A stretch of 64,000 nt of DNA from Rusavskia elegans (taxonomy: Eukaryota > Ascomycota > Lecanoromycetes > Teloschistales > Teloschistaceae): NCBI GenBank assembly GCA_011316305.1, contig SAUG01000008.1, positions 62,001 through 126,000 of the forward strand. The letters are read 5' to 3'. Of the stretch, positions 22,801 to 35,784 are shown piece by piece (positions within the stretch are counted from its first letter, which is position 1; the number at the start of each line of letters is the position of its first letter). A program made the translations under genes and the position numbers. The notes below the pieces were generated by a model. It was given only the letters and a program-made list of their open reading frames with translations, ran no database searches and was not told the DNA's origin.

Positions 22801-25800
22801 ACCGTCGGGAAATCTCGAATTGTGCCAGTTTGTACACGGCAATAGTTCTGTCGGAGACGCTAATATCGAAATCCTGTAGCCGTGAAGTTTTGTTCTGGCG
22901 TTCTTCCAATGTCCTCAATAGGCGCGCCGATTTGATCCTCAAAGCACCCTTCTCGTTTCCTAGTATGAATAGAACTGCTCCAAGGATCCTCCAAAATGGT
23001 AAGGGATAGTCTGGATACTCGATCAAGACCTTGATGGCCACCTCGAAGTAACCTTCGAGGGCGTCTGAGCTTTCGCAAGTATAGCATCTCTCAACGGTGT
23101 GTTCGAGTAACACAGGGCAATCCATGTTGTGCACTATTAGATTATGCAGTGCACGACGACCGATGAGTTGCAGCTTGTTCTCCGTTTTAGCAAAGATCTG
23201 ATCAATCCAAGACAGCATGCGGCGGACGTCAAAGGACAGCGTCCCACCATTCACATTGACACGAATTGGACCAGCCTGTTGCGTGTTAGCTTTGGCTCGG
23301 TCTTCAAGGTTCCGACAAGCTTACACATAGGGTAGCCATCGCGTTCAACGCAGCGGTTCGAAGGTTGCGCTTCTCGATCTCTGTTACGGCGTCATGGTTT
23401 GCTTTCTCTCCCGGATCGTGGTGCTCTAGAACAGGACGTTCGATATGGATTCCCGGTTGATCTCTCGAACCCGGATTAGGTGAGAAGCCACACCATTCCT
23501 CCATGAGGGTAAAAGCTGATTTGCGGGATTCGAATGCAATCCAGAGCGCCGAGTCAGACGTTCGGTTGAGGGCGGTGACGAGCTCTTCGAGGAGTCCGCA
23601 GTACTGTCGTCTCAGGTTGTGACATTCCCAGTCATTTTGGATCTCAGTGTCGCTGAGGTATATCATCAACTCTTTCGTATACGTCGTTATATTCTTCACA
23701 ATCCAATCGTCTTTGAGCACTGCCTCCTCACGAAGAAATCGCGCTGTCAGACGATAGACGTGAGTTACTTCGGTCCTAAGGCAGTCCGCACCGCGATCAC
23801 GTCTGGGGCTGCTTCCGGTACGCTGGTGTGAGCTTACACGTAGTTTCGCCTCTTCCTTGCAATTGGTCACCGCATACTGAAGCGACTCAAGCAGTGTTCG
23901 ATACAAATTGAGATTGATAGAGCCCAGTGCGACCACGACCGCATCGCGGATCGATGTTCGAGCAACTGCTAAGAGTGGTATGATGCTGGCAAACAGTGCT
24001 CGAGCCGAGGTGATCCTTTCTTGTCCGTGTGTGTTCCCTTTGTTGGAGGTCTTCCGAGTGTGCTGTGCATTTGCTAGCTGACTTTGGGTTTGAGCGCCAG
24101 CGTTTGTCATCGTCGTACACGCCATGATCAGATACAACTTCCATTGTTCGATGATGACATCTGAAGGTGTCGTCCCAAGCCTGTTGAAGGCCCGCGTAGA
24201 ATGGGTATCCGTGCCAGTCAATAGTGGACCTCGAGAATTACCTGCAAGGTTAGTAATGGTGTTGCGCATTTGCAATAAACGCGTGCAAACGATGTCCCGA
24301 CCAAGCATCACGGCAGACGGGCAACGTTCGAAGCTTTGGCGGATTAGATTTGGGAATAATTTGAACCACAAGGTTGAATCGTAAGAAACTTCACTACTAC
24401 AGAGCTCGACAAGTGTGTCCTGTTGCACGCTTCGGCGGCTTCCCTTTTGAAGTCGACTCCGCTCAGCAACCGACAGCTGTTCGTCCAGAGGGTCAATGAG
24501 TACATGGGCGTCGCCTTCGAGTATGTGAATGATTCTTGGATGGCTCCGGCCCAGAGCCGTGTCGAACTCTGTCACAAGCCGCAGCACCTTGACTGCAAAG
24601 GACCGAACCCGCCTCGACTGTGAGCAAAGAAAGAATACCCCGTGCGACTCCACTTCATCGACAAGAGCTGAGACGCTAGCAAGGTCGAGCTGGAGGCCAC
24701 GGCTGCTCAGTGGAACCTCGTTTGGAGATTGTACTGCCATGTCCTTGCTTTTCAGCTTGATTTCCTCGATCCAAATCTGTAGGAGTTCGACGTAGAGGCG
24801 CAGAGTATACTCGATGTGGCCAGGGCCAAGCATGCCATCATCAGACATTGTAGAGTATCGAGCATCAAAGTTGAATATGAAGCGGGCAAACCCGATTGTC
24901 ACAGGCTGAGCGTGGGACTGGCGAGCGATAGACTTGAGAGATTGAGCTGATGAGGCTGCAATGTTAGAGCGTACGTGTGCAGTTCCAGTGCAGAGAAGAT
25001 TGATGAGTGAATTGAACGGGATGTCCGGCGAAAGACATCGCGGTAATGCTTGCACAGCAGTGTGCAGAAGTTCATAGAATCCTTGTTTTTGCTCCGCTAA
25101 GGCAGCATGATCGTCTCTTCGACTGAAGCTGAATGTATCTGCGATTGGCGTCTTTGGTGTGAGGCCACCAAGCTTCTCATCCAGGACCGCCTGACCTCCG
25201 AATGCTTCGTCGCAGACAAGTGTGATCCTACCCAGAATTTCACAGAAGCGGCCGTAATACTCACGGGAAGTGTCGTCCGGGCTGAAAGTTCTGTGCGACT
25301 GTTCGTCCTGGCTTCCATAAGGACCGACCCCGGAGGTGTCTTTTGGGAGCTGGCCAGCGGTGTGAGCTCCCCGTAAACCCTCCTCAAAAATCGAAAGATC
25401 TGAGAAACAGGGAAAAGGGGGGCGATGCGGTTCAGCTTTGTTGCGATCGGCCATGATGGCCATGGATGCTCTGATGCCGATGACTATACGTTCAGGCTCT
25501 AACTGCTCAACCTTGATCTCCTTGCCTGAAGTGAATATTTCTGCATTCATTAATGGGAATATCACGGACTTGAAGCAAAATTCAGGATACCGGTATCCAA
25601 CAATACGGATCAACTCAACCTGGGGATCTGCGAGAACAGGATCTGTGGAGACATAGGATCTCTTTCCTGAAGGAAAGACAACCTTCATGACATCTTCGAG
25701 TTTGCGAATGGTTGCACCGACTGGCTCATTGATCCTATCAAGATAGGTCCACACAAGCCGACATACTGATTGCAATCCTGAAGAGCGTGCAGTCCTCTCT

Positions 25801-27634
25801 TTGGCTTTGGCCTGGAAGGATGTGATCATAGACAGCCATTGGGCGGCGAATGTTTCATTTGGAGAAGCGCAAAGTATGACTGCGGACAAGCGGAAAGCAT
25901 CGGCCCAATATTGGAGCTTTGGGAGCATCTTGGAAAGTCGAGCATTGACGACATTTAGAAAATCTTTCCATCGGGCCAGATATATCTGAGGCGCAGGGCT
26001 GCTCGCTGCTACCGGAAGCACCATTTGTTCGATGATCTGGCAGTAAGCCTGCTTAATACCCTGTCCGTGCGAATTGGCAAAAAATTCTGCAATAGTGTGC
26101 AGTACTTCACAAGACTCTTTCCAAAGAACCTCCGGCTCGGTCTTGATGCGTAGATATCTTGTTGCCCATATCATGAGAATGATTCTGTTCTCAGCCTCCC
26201 TGGTCAGGTTCGGCTTATCGCCGGCCTCTATCTGTGAAATCCTGAGGTCCGTCACAAAACGGTGAGAAACACTCTGCAGGTTCATTTCACTCATCACCCC
26301 GAGGAGTTGGCAGAACGCCTTCCAATTCGCAAGGCGAATTGTCGAATGCAGATGTTCTGGCTCAGTATTCTTCAACTGTCCAAAGATGATGTCTTCTAGT
26401 TTTTCAGCCATGGAAGGTGTCAAGCAAGTCAAAGTAGTCTGATTATAAACTTCAATCAAGACCCGACATAGCAGGTAAACGGACATGGCTGACTTGCGCT
26501 CTGCTTGTATCGAGGCCAATTGTAGCGAAGGTGAGGCTGCGTATGCTGAATCATGCGAGTTTTGTATGTGATCCGTATGTAGTTGGGGAGATTCATTGTT
26601 CTTCCTAGGCGGAGGACGCGGAGCCGTGTACAGCGAACGAGCCTTCTAAAAGTCAATGGCGCACAGAGCATCATGCGCATCGAACGTACTTGCTGCAATT
26701 CTGTTTTGGCATTCACTGCCGCTTCGCTTTTCGATTTTCTCCAGTACATGAGCGTGTCGATCAAAGGTTTAGGCTTTTGACGAGCTATGTGACCAAGCGC
26801 AGATATCAGTTGATCGAATTGCGGATCTGCTCCTGGACCACATATGTCCTCAACTCGAGGATCGCCGTCCCTGATGTCTTCAACACAATGGTTGATCTTG
26901 GCATCAGCCTGGCCAACAAACTAAACCTTTTGTCAGTTAGAGTCTGGGGGTGGGCCCTGGAGACGTACGGAAGTGAAGAGGTGATGCAAAGCATATTCGC
27001 CTACAGTCTTCTGATCTTGATGGTGCTGCCGTGAATGTGTTCTTTTATGGGAATGTGCCCGACGTGGCCTGCTATTGTTCGTTCGATCTGCCCGTTTCTG
27101 CGTGCCATTTTCTCTGTCGGTTGAAGAGCCTGGGGTGAGCGTAACAGACCCATTTGTCAGACTCAGAGGAGACTCCTTAGGCCGTAGGTCTGGCGTGCCA
27201 TGGTGGGTCATTGTCATGATCGCGTGATCTGCCGATGTTACGTGGGGACTTAGAGGACTGGTAGCGGGGGAGTTGACAAAGCTGGCGTTGCGGACGTGCG
27301 AATACCCGCCGTGGCTCTTGTTTGTATAGTGAAATGTCTGGGTCACTGATGGTCGCCGTTCTATTGCTCCATTGAGACCGGTCGGCGAGCGAGCGGTCGC
27401 TGCCGAAGACTGTGAGCGGGGGGGGATGACTTGCGCGGCTGGTAGGCTGACAGGATTGATAGAAACATTGGCAGTTCCAGGAAGCCGACCTCTTGATGGC
27501 ATATGGTCCCGCAAAGCGGTTTGGTTCAGCGTATCCTCGAAGCTCCGGGAGTCTGGTGGAGCGGAAGGGCCGTGGTGGGGCTGTGAAATGGGGTTGTTGG
27601 CAGAGGCAAGTAAGCGGCCTTTGACAGGCTGCAT
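19871..27634 (-). CDS. TAO3: Cell morphogenesis protein TAO3/PAG1/Mor2 (Furry family)
   Basis: Four exons (27634-26969, 26920-26690, 26645-23325, 23275-19871) encode about 2,540 aa, the usual giant size. Furry-family scaffolds bind NDR kinases (Cbk1/Orb6/COT1) and MOB proteins and organise polarised growth and septation at the cell cortex. Introns of 48, 44 and 49 nt have GTACGT, GTACGT and GTAAGC donors; joins read FTS-FVGQADAKINHCVED, ELQQ-KARSLYTAPR and MATLC-AGPIRVNVNGG. The N-terminal about 220 residues are disordered and Ser/Pro/His-rich. Next come long HEAT/armadillo-like repeats (for example LIDTLMYWRKSKS, then many Leu-rich helices), the conserved 'MOR2-PAG1' central regions, and from about residue 2,250 a Ser/Asp-rich tail with a basic end. 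Its promoter abuts the RIP island. Confidence 0.95.
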
Positions 27635-28469
27635 GGTATCTGACTATCTGTGTGGAGTCACTTTCCGAGGATAGACCATCACAAAGACAGCTGTATTTTC
27701 TCCAGCTCCTGAATTGAAGACGGAGCTGCAAGGTCGTCCATATGCTTCATTCTTTCCATCTCGAGACAAAAATTGCGTTGCAGGGCGGTGATTCACACGG
27801 ACAGACGTGGAAGATGTGTAAATCTGACATCTCTACGTCTGGACGATTTGCATGTCAGGGGCAGCTGAGGTCAAGAGAACGGTCTGGCCCTTGAGAATGA
27901 GGTGCCATCGAAATGTTCCTTTACCGCCAATCACTCATGCAAGCGCCCGCGGAAAGGCTAGCGGCATATGCCGTCAGGGCGGTTTTCTTCCGCAGCGGCT
28001 AGAGAACTTTGTCAGTGAGACGAATGGACGACCAGACCGACCTTCATGTGGGAATAGTTATGAGTAGGCTGAGGTGCACACTCGGGGCAGCTTGAGGTAG
28101 GTATATGATGAATGCAGGATTGAGGCAGTTGGCAGTAGATGTGTGTATTTTGGTGGAGGTGCAGAGTTTTCATCTGGTGAAGCATAGGGCTAGGGCAGGG
28201 CAGCACATGTCTGGGGTCATATTGAGTTTTCATACATACATGTGTGTTTTATCAACGGTATATGCGGCAACGATTGTTGTATTTCACGTACAAAGAAATT
28301 TTCACAGCCAAAGATACACAGTTCGTCAGGCAAGATTTGCAGCGCAGTCAATTACTTCTACCTTAGGGGCAAATAGCTGTTCCTGAACAGTATATTGATA
28401 ACTAATCAATGTCTGATTGGTTAGAATCTCGTCGTTCTTGAAAACTCCTCGAAGACGTTCCTTTGGTGG
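27635..28469 (-). promoter_or_regulatory. TAO3 upstream region, up to the RIP island
   Basis: This 835 bp of normal base composition lies between the TAO3 start and the AT-rich block. It must hold the TAO3 promoter and leader. It has ordinary CpA/TpG content right up to about 28,468, so RIP has not visibly spread into it. No gene or RNA is recognised. Confidence 0.45.
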
Positions 28470-29556
28470 TTAATTTAAACGAATTAAAAGTTAGCTCGCT
28501 GTATTACGTATTTAAAAATAATATATAAACTTCGAATTAAATTAAAACTAGGCCTTTTTACTAATTAAAAGTTTATAAATTATTAATTAAGCTATAGATT
28601 ACTCGTTAATTACTAATTAATTTTTTAACATCGATTTAATATCTAGTTAACAGCGAGTTTTTCTATTAACTTTAATAATAAAATAGATTTGAAAATAAAC
28701 GAATCTATAGATCACGTAATTATCTAGTCTAATTAGTCGATTTTAGTAATTTAGATATCCTATAAAAGGCGTAAAAATCGAATAAAAATTTCTAAAAAAA
28801 AAGTTTTTTCGGAATTCGAATTTCGAATCGTTTAGTAATCAAAATTAATAATCAAAATTCTACTAGATAAAATTCAGAGAGTTACGTGATATAGAATTAA
28901 TCTAACTATCTAGTCTATACTAATATTACTAATAGATTAATTACGCGAAAATAAATTAAATAAATATTTTTTTTTAAAAAGTTATTATTCGAATTTCTAA
29001 TTAATTTTAATTTATAGTTGATTTTAATTTCTAATTAACTTTAGCTTTTAATTAACTTCTAGCTAATAGTAAATAGATTTCTAATTAATTTTCTATTTTA
29101 ATCGATTGATATTTAATTTACTATTAATAAATAGTTTAATTAAATTTATTATTAGATAAAACAGCTATTATCTATATAACTTCGATTAAAATCTAACTAT
29201 TGATTAATTTAAAATCGATAAAAAATTATTATTAACTAGATTTTAACTTTTCATCGACTTTAAATTAATTTAACGTATTAGTTAATTTTATATCGACGAA
29301 TTGTTCAAGAACGGATATTTGTTTCTAAGGTATTTAACTATTTCTTTCTTTATTCACGATCACGAATCCTCTACTATATAAATGTAACTTCGTTACTCGT
29401 AGTTCTCGATCTACCAGTCCTTTTTCGACGTTATAAAAAATTATAAATATCTAATATTTCCGCTATATCTATTTGCTATACTATAAAATAATTATCTATT
29501 ATCGTCGTTTTGGCCGTATTTATTATATAACCCGTTTCTAAACGTTTCGTCAAGCT
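28470..29556. other. Unclassified AT-rich sequence at the left island edge
   Basis: About 1.1 kb of RIP-mutated sequence. I find no terminal repeat or protein remnant in it that I can name. It may be a fragment of another element. Confidence 0.4.
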
Positions 29557-29564
29557 ATTAAAAT

Positions 29565-30004
29565 TAGATTGGCCGTCGAATCGGATTTCGAATCCGGATT
29601 AATTAATTCGATCCGACCGGATTTCGAGTTTTAAATTATAACTCGATTCGATTTACTAAAACTAGATTTTAGCGCCGAGCTCTAGTATAAAAGTATAAAG
29701 CTAGTATAATTTTTATACGAATTTACTAAAAATATTCTAATTATTTAATTTCGCTAGCTAGAAAATCCTAAGTAAAATTAAATATATTATCTAGATTTAT
29801 TACCTTTATTAAAATATTAAAATTAAAATATATTAAATATATAATATAATTGGATCGAATCCGAATCGGATTCGATCCGCTAAAATCCGAATCGGATTCG
29901 ATTCGCTAAAATCCGAATCGGGTTCGGATCGGATTACTAAAATTAAATCGAATATCCGACCGTTCGACGGTTCGACGAAAATTCGATCCGAATCGGCTAG
30001 TTTA
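29565..30004 (-). mobile_element. hAT-like MITE, copy 1
   Basis: A 440-bp element has ends TAGATTGGCCG (left) and, on the other strand, TAAACTAGCCG (right). It is flanked by an exact 8-bp target-site duplication ATTAAAAT (29557-29564 and 30005-30012), the length made by hAT-superfamily transposases. The subterminal parts repeat GGATCGGATTCGG-like words. It aligns along its whole length, in inverted orientation, to the 366-bp copy at 50729-51094, and its two ends match those of the 2.08-kb copy at 30158-32238. It has no coding capacity. Confidence 0.8.
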
Positions 30005-30157
30005 ATTAAAATACTCTTTAGTCTATTTAGTTTCGAGAAGGTCGCTAGATAGTACGCTAGCTACTACGGCTAAAAGCTTTATTTGGTCGATTAGATTAAA
30101 AGAGAATAGAAAAATCGGATAGCGCGTTTTAAAGATGATAAAAAAGAAATTTAGATT

Positions 30158-32238
30158 TAAACAGATCGGTTCGGATCGGATTTCCGTCGAACCGTCGGAT
30201 ATTCGATCCGATTTTAGTAATTCGATCCGAATTCGATTCGCTAAACGGTCGGATTATAGATTTTAATTTAAAAATTCGATCCGAAAACTCGATCTAATCC
30301 GATTCGTGATTATATTCGATAGTTAAATACGAAAGTAATTATAGATAATATAAAACAGTAATATATTCTATTTAATATAAATTTATATAATAATTATCTA
30401 TAAATATTAACTTTTATATCGATATTAAATAAATAGTATTATCTTTTTCTTAATAATTCTATAGACGTATATTTCTTTTCTAGAATTTTTAATTTTTTAG
30501 AATTTATTATTAACTAGCTATTATTTTAAATCCGGCTATATTTCTAAATTCTATACTATCATTTAAATAAACTAGACGTCTTTTTACTAAAAATTAATAT
30601 ATTTAATATAGATTACAGCTAGTTAATAATCTATAGAAAAATAAATATAGTCGGATATATATAGTAATATAGTAAAACAATATATCTATCTATTAGAAAA
30701 ATAACTTTATATCTTTTTATTATATTTTATAAAACTATTAACGCTATATTTTATATTCTATTAATCTCTTTATTTATATATACGGTAGCGACGTCGGTAA
30801 AAATTTCGTAATATAATCTAACGAAAGGTATTTTAGAAATAAAAGGTTCGAAACTTTTCTAATATTTATAGATTTCTCGAAAAACGACGGTTTTAGACTT
30901 TTATTTATATTTCTTTCGATAGATTACTAACTAGATTGTTTGGAATATATTATTCTAGAATATTACCGATACTATAATATTATAAAATTTTCTTTTATCT
31001 TTTTCTTTATCTTTTTTGATTCTATTTTCTCGAATTTTCGTTATACTTTTACGAAATAGAATTAATTTTTTATCTAGAAGAGTTTTAGCGTTATTATACG
31101 ATTAATTATATTATTTTAATATATTACTTCTATTTAAATTCGTACGTATGATATATTATACTACGACGAATAAAAATAATAAAAGAATAATAATAGAGTA
31201 AAATAAAATATAATATAGTATATAATATATTAGTATTTTATTATAGTTGTTAATTATTAAAGAATAGATGGTTAAAAGTAAGATAAAGTTATTTAGATAA
31301 TCGTCGACAATATTACGGCTAGAAAATTAAAGTTTTAAATAAATTTATATATTTCTATAATTTTCCAGCGTATTTTACTACTATAATATACAAAGTTTTT
31401 AGATAATTCAAGAGCTATTAATTATATTATTCTATTATATTATTTAGTATACTTTCTACTATATCTAAATTAACACTACTATCTACGAATTTTAAATTAA
31501 TCGTAAACCGTAAATACGATAAAAAGTAATTCGATACCGAATATAAATTCTATAAAATTTAGAATACGGACTATATTACGATATATAAATACTTTAAAAA
31601 ATTTAAAAAAGAAAGATTTCTAGAAAAGTATAGATATAGAAATAAAGACTATATTAAAAAAAAACGCTAAAGATTAAAAAATAAATTATAAAATCGAAAC
31701 CGAAATTTATAGTAATATAATAAAATAATATATACTATATTACATTTTGAAAAATATTTAGTATTATATTATAAAAATAATCTATATATTAAAGCTTTTA
31801 CGGAAAATATAGAAAAAATAATAATTATAAAATAAATAAATTGAAATAAAATAAAATAATATATTAAAATAATATATCGAATATAAATAAAGCTATCTAG
31901 TATAGAAATATTTATTTCTAATAATTTTTTTTAATCTAATATCGTTATTAATAGTTCGAATAAAGTAATTTTGATAAAGTATATAATTCTAATCGTTAAT
32001 TTTATCTAATAATAAATTATCTATTATATCGGCTTCTAAAAATTTCAATATATTGCTAGAAAAAAATAAAAATTTATAGATATTATAATATAAAAAAAGT
32101 ATTATATTTTAATATTAGAATTATACTTTTATATACGATTTTAATATTTTAATAAATCGAATCTGGATATTTAATTCCGATCCGGATCGGATCGAATTAG
32201 TTAATTTAAATTCGAAATCCGATTCGACGATCAGTCTA
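30158..32238 (+). mobile_element. hAT-like element, long copy 2 (2.08 kb)
   Basis: The ends match the two short copies: TAAACAGATCGG on the left and, read from the other strand, TAGACTGATCG on the right. The flanks are an 8-bp duplication with one transition, tttagatt (30150-30157) and tttaaatt (32239-32246), as RIP would leave it. About 1.8 kb separates the shared end regions. This middle could be a decayed transposase gene, but no protein motif is readable, so it may be either the parent or another non-autonomous form. Confidence 0.7.
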
Positions 32239-32718
32239 TTTAAATTAAAGTCGAAATGGATTATTTTAGTTATAACGAAATAATCGACGACTACGCGGGT
32301 AGATATAGTTATTACGGATATAAATACTATCGTCTAGTTTAATTTATAGCTATAGCTATGACGTGAATATATATATACGTAAAAACTTTTAGATTTATAT
32401 TATTAGTAAAAGAAAAAAAAGAAAAAGCGATAACTACGAAATATATTTATCTATAAAAATTTCTACGTTAATTAAATTATCGGTTAAAAAATACGTTATA
32501 TTATTAAATTAATTTAAAATTTAATTCTAAAAAACCGTTATTTATATTATTTAAATTAAAATATAAATTTTGCTATCGTATATTTAATATTGATATATCA
32601 ATATTTGATTTATTTATCGAACTATTGATTTACCGGATACCAAAATCAAAATAAATTAATTAAATAATATCCGATTAATATATTTTAATTTGGTTATCTT
32701 TACGATATATCTATTTTT
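32239..32718. other. Unclassified RIP-mutated spacer
   Basis: About 480 bp between the hAT-like element and the left direct repeat of the gypsy element. No structure is recognised. Confidence 0.35.
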
Positions 32719-32939
32719 ATAGAATTCTAAACTGATTTTCTATAACTATAGAAAAGTGAAGTATTCATATATACAAGCATTTCCACGCTAGATCTATACC
32801 CGTTTCTATACCCGCTTTGATAATTAGTAATTAAATTAGTTAGTATTCGAATTCGTATATAATTATATAATCTAGATATATATTCTATATTCTTTTAAAC
32901 TATTTATATAGTTTAGAATTTTAACTATTATACTTTTCC
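32719..32939 (-). repeat. LTR of the split gypsy element (3' copy on the minus strand)
   Basis: A 221-bp sequence from tatagaattctaaac to tacttttcc. It aligns along its length to 50420-50642 in the same orientation; most differences are C/T or G/A changes. Confidence 0.75.
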
Positions 32940-35385
32940 CTTCTTAAATAAAATATAGGGGGAAGTAAATATTCTCTAAAGCTAAATAGTAATAGAAATA
33001 AAACTATAACTAGTAATAATAAATAAAGTAAAATAAAGAGTAAAAGTTTACTTTCGTACGATTTATATAAAAGTAAATAAATATATTAGCGAGAATTTAC
33101 TATCGACTACTATAACCTTGAATTTTTTAACTTTCGGAACTTTTTCTTTTAATAATATTATCGATTATCTACTTTAATAATAGTAATAATAACTATTATA
33201 GTATACCGTATCTAACCCGACGGCAGTTAGAATTATTATAAAATCTTTATAGAATAATAGATAGCGAGTTAATAAAGTAGTAATTATTATTTATAGAAGT
33301 AATTACGATTTTTATATAGTAATAAATATTATAAATTAAACTATTCGATAGAATTATCGCTTATATTTGTAGTTTCGTTAATTTATTTCGGGAAGTATTA
33401 TCTTTCCTAATAATTTCCGGTATTAAAATATCGAAATTCGTATAGAATACTTCGATAAAGTTAGCCGATTTATCTAGATTATATATCTATAAAAGTTTAA
33501 TATTATTTTTATATAAATAAGTTATTTTTTAGATATATATAATCTACTTTCCTTTAAATAACTAATTTTATTCTAGCTATATAGAATTTAAACGAATAAG
33601 TTTTATAGTTTTTATACTAGCGATATTACTCGTTCTTTCGTATATTTTATAAATATATAATAGGAATTCGGAGGTATATATAGTAATTATCTATAGAAAA
33701 ATCGTTAAAATAAATATCCGTATTTATCTTTATATAAATTATAATCTATAGTCAGTATAGAATTTCTATTACGGATATAAATCCTATAATCTTTTAGAAA
33801 ACGAGCAGGTACGAAAGCTAGAAGCCGTATAGATAATAATTTTATACCGTTTTCTTCTATTCCGCTATAGCTGCGTCGATTATTATCGAAGCGAATTATA
33901 GACTATAATATTTTTCCGCCCGATTTTCTATAAAATAATAGGAGCTTTAATCCTCTAGTTTAACTATTTTAATCTACTATTAATAACTCTAATAGATCTA
34001 GATATAAAGATTAACTTTCTATAATTTAAACCGAGACTTTATTAGCGAATATAATTAAAAGAGAAAAGGCTAGTAGTTATCTGTTAGTTAGATTTCTATT
34101 ATATATATTAAAGGCTATAAATTCGTTTAGCTATATATTTTTATTAGATATTAATTATATATAATTAGAATTTTAACTCCGCCCCGTAATTTTTTAGAGA
34201 TCGTCTTTTTTTTCTTTAACGTCTTCGAGCCTAAGAAATATACTACCTTTACCGGCTGTTTCTATTAACGTCTATATAGTTTACTATAAAACCTGTCGTA
34301 TATATACTTTAATAATATAGTATATAGCAGTTTAATATTAAATAAATCGATTTTAGAACGAGAAAAAACGCGAATATATAGATTTTAATTTTATTAATAA
34401 AAATCGCTCTAGTTTTTAACGGAAACTTCGGCTTTATCGAAGGTAGTAGATATATTAAAACTAGAAAATAATAGATAGTTATTTAGATTTCTGTATAATT
34501 ATATTTAAAGTATAATAATTATATTATAAAAAGCGGCCCTATTATATCTCCGCTTTATATTAGAATATAAAGGGGTCTAATTTACCGAACTTTCGATTTA
34601 AGTTTTTTTAATTAAAGAATATATATTATATATATTCTAGAATAAAAGACTATATCTAAAGTTATTATTAAATTTTTATTAAATATAATTCTATAAACTA
34701 GTAAAAAACTTCGTTTTAATATTATTTTAGAATTATTTATATCTTTATTTACTCTATATTCTACGGGAAATTAATAAAAATAACTTTTTTTTAAAATAAA
34801 TAAAAGGTAAAAATATCGTATCTAATTTAAAATTAAAGTATATTTTAACGTATATAAATATATAAATCTATAAAATAATAAATAAAATTAAAAATCTAAC
34901 TAATCTTTTTCCTTTCTAGAAGTTTATATTTTATTATCGCTTTTTTCGCGGAAATTATTTTTAGATATAGATCTAAATTTAGATAAATAATTATTATCTA
35001 AATTTTCCGCTGGTTTTAGTTTACGAGACTTTTTTTATTTACGTTTTCTATCTAGCGGAAATTGTTCTACGGCAATTTTCTTTAGTTTTCTACGCCTATA
35101 AAATATTTTCTATCTAATAGTAATTTTTCCTTCTATAAAATATTTCTTTATATAATCTCTACTAATTAGATATTTATTAATTAATTTACTAAAAGATTTT
35201 AGAATATAGATATTTAAAATTTCCGTTTAAATAACCTTATATAGATTATATTAATTACCTCGAATTTTTAAAATTATTTAGTTCTAATTAAAATTATATC
35301 CTTTTTAATAAAAATATTATCTTTTACTTTTAAATTTTATATCTTTTTATTAGTTTTTATTTATATTATTATATCTATTACGTTC

Positions 35386-35784
35386 ACGATTCTATAGAGA
35401 TTTTCTGGAAGGATTGATTAGATAAATAAGTCTAATTATCTATAGCCGTCTATAGCCGCTATAGCCGCCTTTCTAACGAGACTTTTAGTAGACGACTATC
35501 TATAAGCTTTTATAGCTACTTTTACTATATATATTGTTTATTATTTCTATAAATAGTTTCTTTTATTAATTATTAATATAATTATTAAATACCTTTCTAC
35601 TATTTTTATTTTAATTACTTCGTAATAAAGATACCTCGTAATATTATAACCGTATTTCTATAACTATATTAAATTAGTTATAATAATCTATACTAGAACT
35701 CTTTTACTATTTAATAGCTCGGACTACGTCTATAGCTCTAGCTATACTCGAATATAACGTTCTCTAATATATAGAGATATTATA
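35386..35784 (+). repeat. LTR, 5' copy of element A
   Basis: A 399-bp LTR with a GC-richer core made of tatagccgc words repeated three times near its start. The same LTR occurs at 38290-38698 (+), 39755-40163 (-), 43314-43723 (-), 46240-46649 (-) and partly at 46650-46906 (-). Confidence 0.85.
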
